Shown here: positions 16,497-23,794 of the stretch, piece after piece
How the letters are laid out: each line of letters starts with the position of its first letter
Numbering within the stretch: the first letter of the stretch is position 1
Source of the DNA: Hymenobacter monticola
GTDB taxonomy: Bacteria > Bacteroidota > Bacteroidia > Cytophagales > Hymenobacteraceae
Reading direction: 5' to 3'
Assembly (NCBI RefSeq): GCF_022811645.1
Contig: NZ_CP094534.1
Location: 2,232,001 to 2,296,000, forward strand
Length of the DNA stretch: 64,000 nucleotides
Notes under the pieces: model-generated
Told to the model about the DNA's origin: nothing
Database searches by the model: none
The model's input: the letters and a program-made list of their open reading frames with translations, nothing else
Translations under genes and position numbers: made by a program

Positions 16497-17141
16497 ATGC
16501 ACTATCTCTACATCGCCCTCGCCTTCCTCGCCGCCTATCTGCTCGGCTCCGTCCCCACGGCCCTGTGGGTAGGCCGCCGCTTCTTCAACCTCGCCGACAT
16601 CCGGGAGCACGGCTCCGGCAACGCGGGCGCCACCAACACCTTTCGGGTGCTGGGCCCCAAGGCGGGCTCCTTCGTTTTGTTCGTGGATGCGCTGAAGGGC
16701 TTCGTGGCGGCGTTTTTCCTGCCGCAGTGGCTGGTGGCGCAGGGTGCCATCGCACCCGAGCACGAGCTGTATTACCGCCTGGCCTGTGGCGCCCTGGCCG
16801 TGGTGGGGCACATCTACCCCGTGTTTGCGCAGTTTCGGGGCGGCAAGGGCGTGGCCACTATCCTGGGCATGATGCTGGGCGTGGCCCCGGCCACGGTGGG
16901 CGTGTGCATCCTCGTCTTCATCGTGATGCTGCTCTTGTTCCGCTACGTGTCGCTGGCCTCCATGACGGCGGGCGTGTGCTTCGCGCTGCTGCAGCTGCTG
17001 CCGCAGTTCCGGCCGCAGCAGCCGTTTCTAATTTATGTGGGTTTCGTGCTGGCGGCGCTGCTCATCTACACCCACCGGGCCAACATTGGTCGGCTGCGCG
17101 CCGGGACGGAGAGCCGCGTACCGCTGCCGTGGGCGAAATAG
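16497..17141 (+). CDS. plsY: acyl-phosphate:glycerol-3-phosphate acyltransferase
   Basis: The 214-residue inner-membrane protein makes lysophosphatidate from acyl-phosphate and glycerol-3-phosphate, the first acylation in phospholipid synthesis. The three PlsY motifs are present: GSVPTALWVGRRF, HGSGNAGATNTFR (about residues 40-52) and GHIYPVFAQFRGGKGVAT (about 102-119). Five or so hydrophobic segments agree with the family. Its start at 16497 follows the composite inverted repeat. The next downstream gene is a tiny membrane ORF that is probably separate. Confidence 0.95.
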   Translation: MHYLYIALAFLAAYLLGSVPTALWVGRRFFNLADIREHGSGNAGATNTFRVLGPKAGSFVLFVDALKGFVAAFFLPQWLVAQGAIAPEHELYYRLACGALAVVGHIYPVFAQFRGGKGVATILGMMLGVAPATVGVCILVFIVMLLLFRYVSLASMTAGVCFALLQLLPQFRPQQPFLIYVGFVLAALLIYTHRANIGRLRAGTESRVPLPWAK

Positions 17142-17185
17142 GTAAAGCCAAATGCAATGGTTGCCAATTGTCGCGTTAGGGGAAC

Positions 17186-17299
17186 ATGACCAATTCTCAG
17201 CGTGTGCTTCGACTTATCAGTACCATACTATTCATCATTTCAGGCGGCGGATTGGCGATTGTGCTGTTTTATGTCCTGTTTAAAGTTTTTTCTGAATAA
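17186..17299 (+). CDS. possible 37-residue single-span membrane protein
   Basis: An ORF too short for usual gene callers: MTNSQRVLRLISTILFIISG followed by a hydrophobic stretch ending FYVLFKVFSE. It has an N-terminal polar, arginine-bearing head and one long membrane span. It begins 44 bases after plsY on the same strand, with agggg six bases before the ATG. The base composition is lower in GC than the neighbours. Whether it is translated is not known; the coherent topology is the only support. Confidence 0.45.
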   Translation: MTNSQRVLRLISTILFIISGGGLAIVLFYVLFKVFSE

Positions 17300-17373
17300 A
17301 CGCGGAGAAAATTGAGCTGGCCGCGCCCGGCGCCACCCCGTATAGCCAAGCTCCACCAGTCACGCCTTGCCCG

Positions 17374-17964
17374 ATGCTACGTCCCCTCGTTTTGGCCGTG
17401 TGCGGCCTGCTACTGATGCGCCCGGCCGCGGCCCAAACCACTCCACCGCCCACCGCCGGCCGCACAATTACGGCGCCCGTGGGCTACAACTGGCAGCTGC
17501 TGCCCGAAGTAAACGCGGCTGTGCTCAAGCCCTTCACCTGGAACTACAAGGCCGAGGCCAGCCGCGACGCGCAGGCCTATTTCGTGACGCGCGAAAGGAT
17601 TATGCCCGGCAAGCAGTTTAAAACCGGGCTTTCGCTGAACGTGGTGCGGCGCATCAGCGCCCGGGCCAAGCAGCCGGCTGATGCCTACGCCCGGGCTTTC
17701 GCAGCCCGCAGCGGGCGCGGGGCCGGGCAGCAGGTGCTGGCCCAGGAAACCAAGGCGCAGGGGCCACTGCGCCTCTACGGCGTGCGCTACCGCGTGGCCA
17801 ACAGCGGGGCCGACGCCAAAATCATTCAGCAGTGGGCCATTGCCAATACCGCCACCGATACCTTCTACCTGCTGCTTTTCGAAAGCCCCGAGAAAGACTG
17901 GCCGCTGGCCTGCAAATTCGGCCAGGAAATGATAAAGCAGATTCGACTCGATGCGAAAGTGTAG
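17374..17964 (+). CDS. secreted protein of unknown function, first of a tandem pair
   Basis: The 196-residue product begins with a signal peptide (MLRPLVLAVCGLLLMRPAAA, cleavage before QTT). The mature part matches the next gene: GYNWQLLPEVNAAVLKPFTWNYKAE here against GFNWQPLPESKAAALLPAGWYYKAE there, and DTFYLLLFESPEKDWPLACKFG against DTLYLLTFESPEKEWAEAWKLG near the end. The pair clearly arose by duplication. No catalytic motif is visible; the pattern of an alpha/beta sandwich ending in FESPEKxW resembles PsbP-like or stress-type lipoproteins, but that is only an impression. The gene ends 20 bases before its paralogue. Confidence 0.8.
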   Translation: MLRPLVLAVCGLLLMRPAAAQTTPPPTAGRTITAPVGYNWQLLPEVNAAVLKPFTWNYKAEASRDAQAYFVTRERIMPGKQFKTGLSLNVVRRISARAKQPADAYARAFAARSGRGAGQQVLAQETKAQGPLRLYGVRYRVANSGADAKIIQQWAIANTATDTFYLLLFESPEKDWPLACKFGQEMIKQIRLDAKV

Positions 17965-17984
17965 CGGGTGCTAGCTTCGCCGGT

Positions 17985-18560
17985 ATGTTCCGTTTCATCT
18001 TCGCCGTGGTGGCCGTGCTGCTGGCGCTGCCCGCCGCCGCGCAACGCTACAACACCAAGCTGACGGCCCCACTCGCAGGCTTCAATTGGCAGCCGCTGCC
18101 CGAAAGCAAGGCCGCCGCGCTGCTGCCCGCCGGCTGGTACTACAAAGCCGAAGGCGAGAAAAGCGCGCCCACCTACTACCTCACCCAAGAGGAGCTGGGG
18201 GAAACCGGCGAGTACCAAACCGGCCTCTCGCTGCAGGTGGTGCGCAAGGCCAAAGCCAAAACCCGCCACGCCGCCCCCGAATACGCCGAGCTGCTGATGA
18301 TGCGCACCGGTTTCGGCCGCGGCCAGCAGCAGCTGGAGAAAACGGCCGCCACCGAGGGCCCCTGGCACAAGCGCACCGTACGCTACCGCGACGCCCCGCC
18401 CGATGCCGAGCCCCGCGTGGTATACCAAATGGCCCTGGCCAACGCCAAAACCGACACGCTCTACCTGCTCACCTTCGAAAGCCCCGAAAAAGAATGGGCC
18501 GAGGCTTGGAAGCTGGGCGAAGTGATGGTGCGCGAGCTGGTGCTGGACGCGCGGCAGTGA
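17985..18560 (+). CDS. secreted protein of unknown function, second of a tandem pair
   Basis: The 191-residue product starts at ATG 17985, where a signal peptide opens (MFRFIFAVVAVLLALPAAA). An open frame extends further upstream into the preceding gene, but that extension is antisense-like shadow and not needed. It is a paralogue of the preceding gene throughout its length (see the shared GFNWQPLPE, GLSLQVVRK and TFESPEKEW segments). Close spacing suggests co-transcription. Its stop is directly followed by a 98-bp inverted repeat that separates it from the peptidase gene. Confidence 0.8.
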   Translation: MFRFIFAVVAVLLALPAAAQRYNTKLTAPLAGFNWQPLPESKAAALLPAGWYYKAEGEKSAPTYYLTQEELGETGEYQTGLSLQVVRKAKAKTRHAAPEYAELLMMRTGFGRGQQQLEKTAATEGPWHKRTVRYRDAPPDAEPRVVYQMALANAKTDTLYLLTFESPEKEWAEAWKLGEVMVRELVLDARQ

Positions 18561-18561
18561 G

Positions 18562-18659
18562 CCGGGCCGAAACGTGTACCCCGAAGCTCCTGCTTCGGCT
18601 CGCGTCTGCTTCGTTCAACGGGCCGAAGCAGGAGCTTCGGGGTACAAGTTTCGGCCCGG
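18562..18659. repeat. 98-bp inverted repeat upstream of the M20 peptidase
   Basis: Arms 18562-18599 and 18622-18659 are 38 bases and pair at 37 positions around a 22-base loop. The arm contains the nested palindrome ccgaagctcctgcttcgg. It begins immediately after the stop at 18560, so it will be at the 3' end of the upstream mRNA. Confidence 0.92.
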
Positions 18660-18709
18660 AACCGCCTACTTTTACCGCCGCATTCCCAACCCCTAAAACT
18701 TCGCTTCGC

Positions 18710-20077
18710 ATGGCCAATTACCTCGCCGATAATCAAACCCGCTTCCTCGATGAGCTGCTCGACTGGCTCCGCATCCCGTCCGTGTCGGCCGACCCCAAGT
18801 TCCACGGCGACGTGCTGCGCGCCGCCGACTACCTCAAAACCCGCCTCGAAGAAGCCGGCGTGCAAAACGTGGAAATCTGCCCCACGGCCGGCAACCCCAT
18901 TGTGTACGGCGAATACCTCGTGGCTGGCCCCGGCGCCAAAACCGTGCTCGTGTACGGCCACTACGACGTGCAGCCCGCCGACCCCTACGAGCTGTGGACT
19001 TCGCCGCCCTTCGAGCCGGTGATTAAGGACGAGAAAATATACGCCCGCGGCGCCTGCGACGACAAAGGCCAGGTGTACATGCACGTGAAAGCCTTCGAGA
19101 TGATGATGCGCGACGGCCAGGGCGGCGTGCCCTGCAACATCAAGTTCATGTTCGAAGGCGAGGAGGAAATTGGCTCCAACAACCTCGAAATCTTCGTGCG
19201 GGCCAACAAGGAGAAGCTCAAGGCCGACGTCATCCTCATCTCCGACACCGGCATCCTGGCCAACGACGTGCCCAGCATCGAGGTGGGCCTGCGCGGCCTG
19301 AGCTACCACGAAGTGACCGTGACCGGCCCCAACCGCGACCTGCACTCCGGCCTCTACGGCGGCGCCGTACAAAACCCCATCAACGCCCTGTGCGAGATGA
19401 TTGCCAGCCTGCACGACGAAAACGGCCACATCACCATCCCCGGCTTCTACGACAACGTGGATGAGCTGAGCGCCGACGAGCGCGCCGAGATGGCCAAAGC
19501 CCCGTTTTCGGAAGAGGAGTTCAAGCAAAGCATTGGCCTGCCCGACAGCTACGGTGAGAAAGGCTATAGCAGCATGGAGCGTACCAGCATCCGGCCCACG
19601 CTCGACGTAAACGGCATCTGGGGCGGCTACACCGGCGAGGGCGCCAAAACCGTCATCGCCTCGCAGGCCCACGCCAAAATCTCCATGCGCCTGGTGCCCC
19701 ACCAAACCTCAGCCGAAATCACCGAGAAATTTAAGCGCCACTTCGAAAGCATTGCGCCCCAGGGCGTGACGGTGGAAGTGCGCCCCCACCACGGCGGCGA
19801 GCCCGTCGTCACGCCCACCAACTCGGTGGCCTACCGCGCCGCCGCCGATGCCATGGAAACCACCTTCGGCAAGCGCCCGGTGCCCACACGCGGCGGCGGC
19901 TCCATCCCCATCGTGGCCATGTTCAAGTCGGAGCTGGGCCTCGATACCGTGTTGCTCGGCTTCGGGCTCGACTCCGACGCCATCCACTCGCCCAACGAGC
20001 ATTTCGGCGTGTTCAATTTCCTGAAAGGCATCGAAACCATCCCGCACTTCTACCGCAACTACGCGGCCGCCGAGTAA
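18710..20077 (+). CDS. M20 family metallopeptidase (dipeptidase, carnosinase-like)
   Basis: The 455-residue cytoplasmic enzyme starts at ATG 18710 (MANYLADNQTRFLDELLDWL). Zinc-ligand motifs of the M20 family are clear: His84-x-Asp86 in VYGHYDVQPAD, Asp117/118 in ACDDKGQ, the catalytic EGEEEIGS around residues 149-155, and the dimerisation domain with NRDLHSGLYGGAVQNP. A late DAIHSPNEHFG supplies the last histidine. The layout matches CNDP-like dipeptidases, which cleave dipeptides or acylated amino acids. An open frame upstream of the ATG is not supported. A tacttttac box at about 18669 could be a weak promoter. A terminator follows at 20103. Confidence 0.93.
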   Translation: MANYLADNQTRFLDELLDWLRIPSVSADPKFHGDVLRAADYLKTRLEEAGVQNVEICPTAGNPIVYGEYLVAGPGAKTVLVYGHYDVQPADPYELWTSPPFEPVIKDEKIYARGACDDKGQVYMHVKAFEMMMRDGQGGVPCNIKFMFEGEEEIGSNNLEIFVRANKEKLKADVILISDTGILANDVPSIEVGLRGLSYHEVTVTGPNRDLHSGLYGGAVQNPINALCEMIASLHDENGHITIPGFYDNVDELSADERAEMAKAPFSEEEFKQSIGLPDSYGEKGYSSMERTSIRPTLDVNGIWGGYTGEGAKTVIASQAHAKISMRLVPHQTSAEITEKFKRHFESIAPQGVTVEVRPHHGGEPVVTPTNSVAYRAAADAMETTFGKRPVPTRGGGSIPIVAMFKSELGLDTVLLGFGLDSDAIHSPNEHFGVFNFLKGIETIPHFYRNYAAAE

Positions 20078-20102
20078 GCGGTGCCCGGTTGAGGCCCACG
20101 GC

Positions 20103-20134
20103 AAAGCCCCGTCCCCGCAAGAGGGCGGGGCTTT
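20103..20134 (+). terminator. terminator between M20 peptidase and the first outer-membrane barrel gene
   Basis: Twelve-base arms (aaagccccgtcc paired with gggcggggcttt, one wobble) and an eight-base loop lie between convergent genes, so it may act in both directions. Confidence 0.8.
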
Positions 20135-20801
20135 ACTTTGAACGTTCCGGGGCGGACCGGTCCCGGAAAATGAGGCCGGCGTAGAGCTGGAACACCTGGT
20201 TGTGCACATCGGGCTCGCCGGAAACGTTCGAGTAGCTCGCGTAAACGCCGGTGCGCAACACCGAAGTCAGGCCCGCGCAGTAGCGCACGCCCAGCATCAA
20301 CCCGTTTTCGGCCTGAAAGCCGCCCCCCAAAGCGTAGCCCAGCTCGAACGGCTTGACCTTGCTGCGGTTTTCGTACAGGCTTTGCCCGTTCGATTCGAGG
20401 CGGGCGCTGAGGAGGTAGGAAAAAGTGGGGCCGGTTTCGACGAATAAGCCCAGCGGGATGCGCAGCTTGGCCAGCACCGGTACTTCCAGATAGGCCAGAC
20501 GCTGGTCACCGCTCACATACTGGTTGTTGGGCAGTGGAAAGCCTTGGCTACGGGCGCCTTTTTGCGAGTACAGCAGCTCGCCCTGCACCGAAAACACCGG
20601 CCCGAGGGGCAATGCCAGCACCCCGCCGCCGCAGTAGCCGCCTAGGTTGCCATTGCCCACAAACGTGTCGTTGCCCCGGTACTGGGCCAGGCTGCCCCCC
20701 AGCTTGAGGCCCACGCGGGGGCGTTGGGCGGCGGCGGGCGGGCTGCCCGCCAGCAGGGTGAGAACAGCGGCCAAAGCCAGCGCGTTGGGCATAAGAAACA
20801 T
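20133..20801 (-). CDS. outer-membrane beta-barrel protein (PorT family), paralogue 1
   Basis: The product is about 222 residues from ATG 20801; a second ATG at 20792 gives the cleaner signal peptide (MPNALALAAVLTLLAGSPPA), cleaved before QRP. An ATG at 20834 is unlikely because the upstream gene's terminator overlaps it. The mature chain has the PorT/OmpW-like pattern VGLKLGGSLAQYRG, GELLYSQKGARSQGF, YLEVPVLAKLRIPLGLFVETGP and a final aromatic strand VFQLYAGLIFRDRS. Such eight-stranded barrels lie in the outer membrane. It is the last of four related minus-strand genes. Confidence 0.8.
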   Translation of the reverse strand: MFLMPNALALAAVLTLLAGSPPAAAQRPRVGLKLGGSLAQYRGNDTFVGNGNLGGYCGGGVLALPLGPVFSVQGELLYSQKGARSQGFPLPNNQYVSGDQRLAYLEVPVLAKLRIPLGLFVETGPTFSYLLSARLESNGQSLYENRSKVKPFELGYALGGGFQAENGLMLGVRYCAGLTSVLRTGVYASYSNVSGEPDVHNQVFQLYAGLIFRDRSAPERSK

Positions 20802-20832
20802 TTGAAGGGAAAGGATGCCGCAAATCAAACGC

Positions 20833-20867
20833 AAAAGCCCGGCTTCCGCAACGGCCGCCGGGCTCTT
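20833..20867 (-). terminator. terminator of barrel gene 2
   Basis: Eleven-base complementary arms (aaaagcccggc and a near complement) flank a 13-base loop. It sits just downstream of the gene ending at 20891 on the minus strand. Confidence 0.72.
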
Positions 20868-20890
20868 AAATCAGGACTGAGGCCGGCCGG

Positions 20891-21478
20891 CTACCGCCCG
20901 AACGAATACGTCACGTATAGCTGGAAAGCGCTGTTGCGGATGCTGTTCTGCAGCTTCACATTGCCCACCGTCACGGCTTTCTCGATGTTGGTAAAGCCGC
21001 CGTTGTAGCGCAGGCCGATGCCCGGGCCCTTTTTGCGCTGAAAGCCCAGCCCGGCCAGGTAGCCAAAGTCCAGCGAGTTGTAGATGTTTTTGGTGTCGAT
21101 GGATGCAGTACCCACTTCTTGCTGCGCCCCCACCAGAAAGCCAATCTGCGGGCCGGCTTCAAAGAAAAGCCCGTCGGCGTTCACGTGAAACGCCAGCGGT
21201 ACATCAACGTAGTGCAGGCGTTTTTTGACATCGGTGAGGTTGGAGACGGAACCCTTCTGCGAGTAGATGATTTCGGGCTGAAACGCGAACATGTCCGTCA
21301 GGCCAATATTGGCGAACGCGCCCGCGTGAAATCCCCATATATACTCATCGTTGACGGTCTGCTTGCCAACAAAGCTCGAATACGTTGCGCCCGCCTTCAG
21401 GCCAAGCGACACATCTTGTGCCTGCGCGGCACCCGTGAGCCCGGCCAGCAGCGCGAGGGTGAAAAGGGTCTTTTTCAT
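20891..21478 (-). CDS. outer-membrane beta-barrel protein (PorT family), paralogue 2
   Basis: The 195-residue product starts at ATG 21478 with a signal peptide (MKKTLFTLALLAGLTGAAQA, cleavage before QDV). Family features run in order: LGLKAGATYSSFVG, FQPEIIYSQKGSVSN, LHYVDVPLAFHVNADGLFFE, and a terminal strand LQNSIRNSAFQLYVTYSFGR that ends in an aromatic residue plus arginine, typical for BAM-inserted barrels. A TAnnTTTG box lies on the minus strand at 21503-21510. It shares most with the genes on either side. Confidence 0.85.
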   Translation of the reverse strand: MKKTLFTLALLAGLTGAAQAQDVSLGLKAGATYSSFVGKQTVNDEYIWGFHAGAFANIGLTDMFAFQPEIIYSQKGSVSNLTDVKKRLHYVDVPLAFHVNADGLFFEAGPQIGFLVGAQQEVGTASIDTKNIYNSLDFGYLAGLGFQRKKGPGIGLRYNGGFTNIEKAVTVGNVKLQNSIRNSAFQLYVTYSFGR

Positions 21479-21502
21479 AAGCGAAGTAGATAGGTGATGC
21501 CG

Positions 21503-21510
21503 CAAAGCTA
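21503..21510 (-). promoter_or_regulatory. Bacteroidota -7 box (TAGCTTTG) of barrel gene 2
   Basis: On the minus strand the bases read TAGCTTTG, matching the Bacteroidota sigma-A consensus TAnnTTTG. The box is 25 bases ahead of the ATG at 21478, which fits a short leader. Confidence 0.6.
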
Positions 21511-21569
21511 CGCCGGCCGCCCTGCGCGTCGGTCCGCCCAGGCACCCTTTCTGCGGCCGGCAAGCACAC

Positions 21570-21604
21570 AAAAGCCCGGTTTCCAGTGCGAAAACCGGGC
21601 TTTT
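21570..21604 (-). terminator. terminator of barrel gene 3
   Basis: Thirteen-base perfect arms (aaaagcccggttt with its complement) around a nine-base loop lie 28 bases after the minus-strand gene ending at 21632. Confidence 0.82.
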
Positions 21605-21631
21605 GCCGCAAGGGCGTTGCCGTTGTCGGCC

Positions 21632-22213
21632 TTAGCCGCCAAACGAGTAAGCCAGTACCACCCACACGGCGCTCGACTTGAACTTGCCCGTGCCCAGCAC
21701 CGTGGAGGCGTTGCTTTTGAAAAGGTTGGAGGCGCCGCCGTCGTAGCGCACGCCCAGCGACGGGCCTGCGCCAAAGCGGTAGCCCACGCCGGCCATGTAG
21801 TTGAGCACGACGCTGTTTAGCTCGCTCTTGGTGTCGGCCGCATCCTCGTTCACGGCCTTGATGGGAAAGCCCACTGCCGGGCCCGCCTCAAAAAACAGCC
21901 CGTTGAGGCGGTAGCGCACCAGCAGCGGCACGTCGATGGACGTGATGTCACGGTTCAGGCTTTCGTCGTTCGACGTGTCGAAATAGCGCTTGCTGTAGAG
22001 CACCTCGGGGTGAAAGCCCACCTTGTCCGACACCTTGAAGTCGGCCGTGAGGCCGGCCTGGTAGGCCGAGTGGGCCACCGACGTGTACTGGTTGTTGCTC
22101 AGAATCCGGTCGCGGCCGTAGCCCACCGTTATGCCAAATGTGGTAGCGCTCTGGGCCTGGGCCGCGCCGTAGGCCCCAAGCAGCAGGGCCAGGGTGGTGA
22201 TGATTTTTTTCAT
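21632..22213 (-). CDS. outer-membrane beta-barrel protein (PorT family), paralogue 3
   Basis: The 193-residue product starts at ATG 22213 with the signal peptide MKKIITTLALLLGAYGAAQA. The mature protein follows the family order (GITVGYGRDRILSNN, FHPEVLYSKRYFDTSN, SIDVPLLVRYRLNGLFFEAG, GYRFGAGPSLGVRYDGG) and closes with AVWVVLAYSFGG. The longer open frame up to 22438 is not supported because it begins inside the terminator of paralogue 4. Function is unknown beyond an outer-membrane barrel; the family includes receptors, adhesins and PorT of the T9SS. Confidence 0.85.
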   Translation of the reverse strand: MKKIITTLALLLGAYGAAQAQSATTFGITVGYGRDRILSNNQYTSVAHSAYQAGLTADFKVSDKVGFHPEVLYSKRYFDTSNDESLNRDITSIDVPLLVRYRLNGLFFEAGPAVGFPIKAVNEDAADTKSELNSVVLNYMAGVGYRFGAGPSLGVRYDGGASNLFKSNASTVLGTGKFKSSAVWVVLAYSFGG

Positions 22214-22395
22214 AACAAAGAACAAAGATGAAGATTGGATGAAGCTGATTTTGTGAGAGTTAGCTTTGCAATCCTGTATACTGTGCGTTTTGTAAATGGT
22301 TATCATCTTCCCCTTATTGGTGCAAAAAAATCCGGCTTGCTGGCCTAACCGGCAGTGGCCCACTGCCCTGCACCGGAAGTGGGTAGGCATAAAAA

Positions 22396-22428
22396 AAGGC
22401 TGGCGACCCGAGGTCGCCAGCCTTTTCA
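22396..22428 (-). terminator. terminator of barrel gene 4
   Basis: Fifteen-base perfect arms (aaaaggctggcgacc and complement) with a three-base loop and flanking A/T runs make a classical intrinsic terminator 21 bases after the stop at 22450. Confidence 0.88.
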
Positions 22429-22449
22429 GCCGGTTCAAAGCAATGAAGC

Positions 22450-23223
22450 TTATTTGCCCAGCGGCAGCAGGTAGCCTACCTGCAGCGTGAAGGCGTTGTT
22501 GAAAGCCTTGGGCTCGTTTTTCGTGTCTTTCGAATCAATCAGCGAGTTGAAGCCTTGGGCGAAGCGCAGGCCCAGGCTCAGGCCGCCCTCGGTTTGGTAG
22601 CCCACGCCGGCCACGCCGGCGATGTCGAACTGCGCCAGGTCCGACTTATCGGAACCGCTCTGGAAAGCGCCGGTGTAGTTCTGGAAGGTGCCATTGTCTT
22701 CCACTTTGTCTTTGGTGCCGTTGGTGTACTTGGTGGTGGTTTGCTGCTTGTTCTTGGAACCGAACAGGAAGCTCACCTGCGGGCCGAGCTCAAAAAACAG
22801 GCCGCCGGCATTGATGCGGGCCAGCAAAGGCACGTCGAGGTAGTGTAGCACGCGCTGCTGCTCAAACTCGATTTTGGAAATGTTGGAGCCGGCTGCAAAG
22901 CCAGTGGATTGCTGCGAGTTGATTTCGTATCCCTTGCGGTTGTACAGCAGCTCGGGAGCGAAGGCAAAGAAGCCGTCGCTGCTCAGCGGGATGATGGCAC
23001 CAACACCCGCGTTGTAGCCCAGCTTATAAGAGCCCAGCTCGGAGTTAAAATTGGGGCCCGCGATTTGGGATACGCTGCTGCCGTTGAGGCTGGAATACGT
23101 GGCACCGACTTTCACACCGAGGCGAAAGCCACCGCTGTCCTGCGCGTTGGCAACCGAGATGCTGAATGCCGACAGGGCCAGTACGGCCGCTTTTTTTGCG
23201 ATGCTGGAGGAGGTAATGGTCAT
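22450..23223 (-). CDS. outer-membrane beta-barrel protein (PorT family), paralogue 4
   Basis: The 257-residue product starts at ATG 23223 and has a signal peptide ending ISVANA before QDSGG. It is the longest of the four because of inserts between strands (for example FGSKNKQQTTTKYTNGTKD and FQNYTGAFQSGSDKSDLA). The conserved core is VKVGATYSSLNG, FAPELLYNRKGYEI, HYLDVPLLARINAGGLFFE, GLSLGLRFAQGFNSL and a final AFTLQVGYLLPLGK. The long polar inserts are probably extracellular loops. No ligand can be named. Confidence 0.85.
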   Translation of the reverse strand: MTITSSSIAKKAAVLALSAFSISVANAQDSGGFRLGVKVGATYSSLNGSSVSQIAGPNFNSELGSYKLGYNAGVGAIIPLSSDGFFAFAPELLYNRKGYEINSQQSTGFAAGSNISKIEFEQQRVLHYLDVPLLARINAGGLFFELGPQVSFLFGSKNKQQTTTKYTNGTKDKVEDNGTFQNYTGAFQSGSDKSDLAQFDIAGVAGVGYQTEGGLSLGLRFAQGFNSLIDSKDTKNEPKAFNNAFTLQVGYLLPLGK

Positions 23224-23794
23224 AAAATGGGGGTGGTTAAAAAAAGGTGAAATGGGCAAAAAAGAATAGATGATACTCTCAATGAATTTCCCTTTCAGGC
23301 CTGTCCTTATAGCGCATCGAAGGGCCAATAGGTTGCTGAAAAGCAATTAAATTTTGAGGTTAAGTAACTGTTAATGCAATAGTTATGCTTGTTAATGGGC
23401 GCGAAGGGATAAGGCCTGCTGCTGGGCCGATGACGCGGTGCGGCAAGCACCTGAAACAACCGTGGTGATTTTATGCTGGCAGACCCATAGTTGCGGTGGG
23501 AGGCGGCCCTATCGGGCCCGGCTATTTTCGTTGCTATTTGCCAACTGCTCGTATCGGTGCCGCCCGGCGTTCCGGACGCTTGCAGTGAAGTTCCAGAGGC
23601 ACTATACTGATGGGAATGGAAAAGGGTTGTGCCAGTGGTAGGGGCACCGCCCGGCTGGCCCGGCTGGTTGCACTGCAAGGCAAACGAAGTCAGGCCGCTA
23701 CTGCGTGGGCACAGGGCCAAAAAAAGACGACGGGCAGAAGTGGGCCAAACGCTGGCGGCGCGTCGTAATTTTGAAGCCAGTGAGCTAGGAGCCT
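23224..23794. other. intergenic region of about 570 bases between divergent genes
   Basis: This stretch separates the barrel array (minus) from the PagL-like gene (plus). It begins AT-rich (to about 23400) and then returns to normal composition. Short frames on both strands lack recognisable features. A plus-strand TAATTTTG box at 23766-23773 is a promoter candidate for the next gene. No RNA gene or repeat is apparent. Confidence 0.5.
23766..23773 (+). promoter_or_regulatory. Bacteroidota -7 box (TAATTTTG) upstream of the PagL-like gene
   Basis: The octamer matches TAnnTTTG and lies 21 bases before ATG 23795. No good -33 TTG is seen at the usual distance, so confidence is moderate. Confidence 0.5.

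Noticed and set aside
23307..23720. Minus-strand 137-residue frame in the intergenic region
   Set aside because: No signal peptide, domain or promoter, and the composition is not like neighbouring genes.
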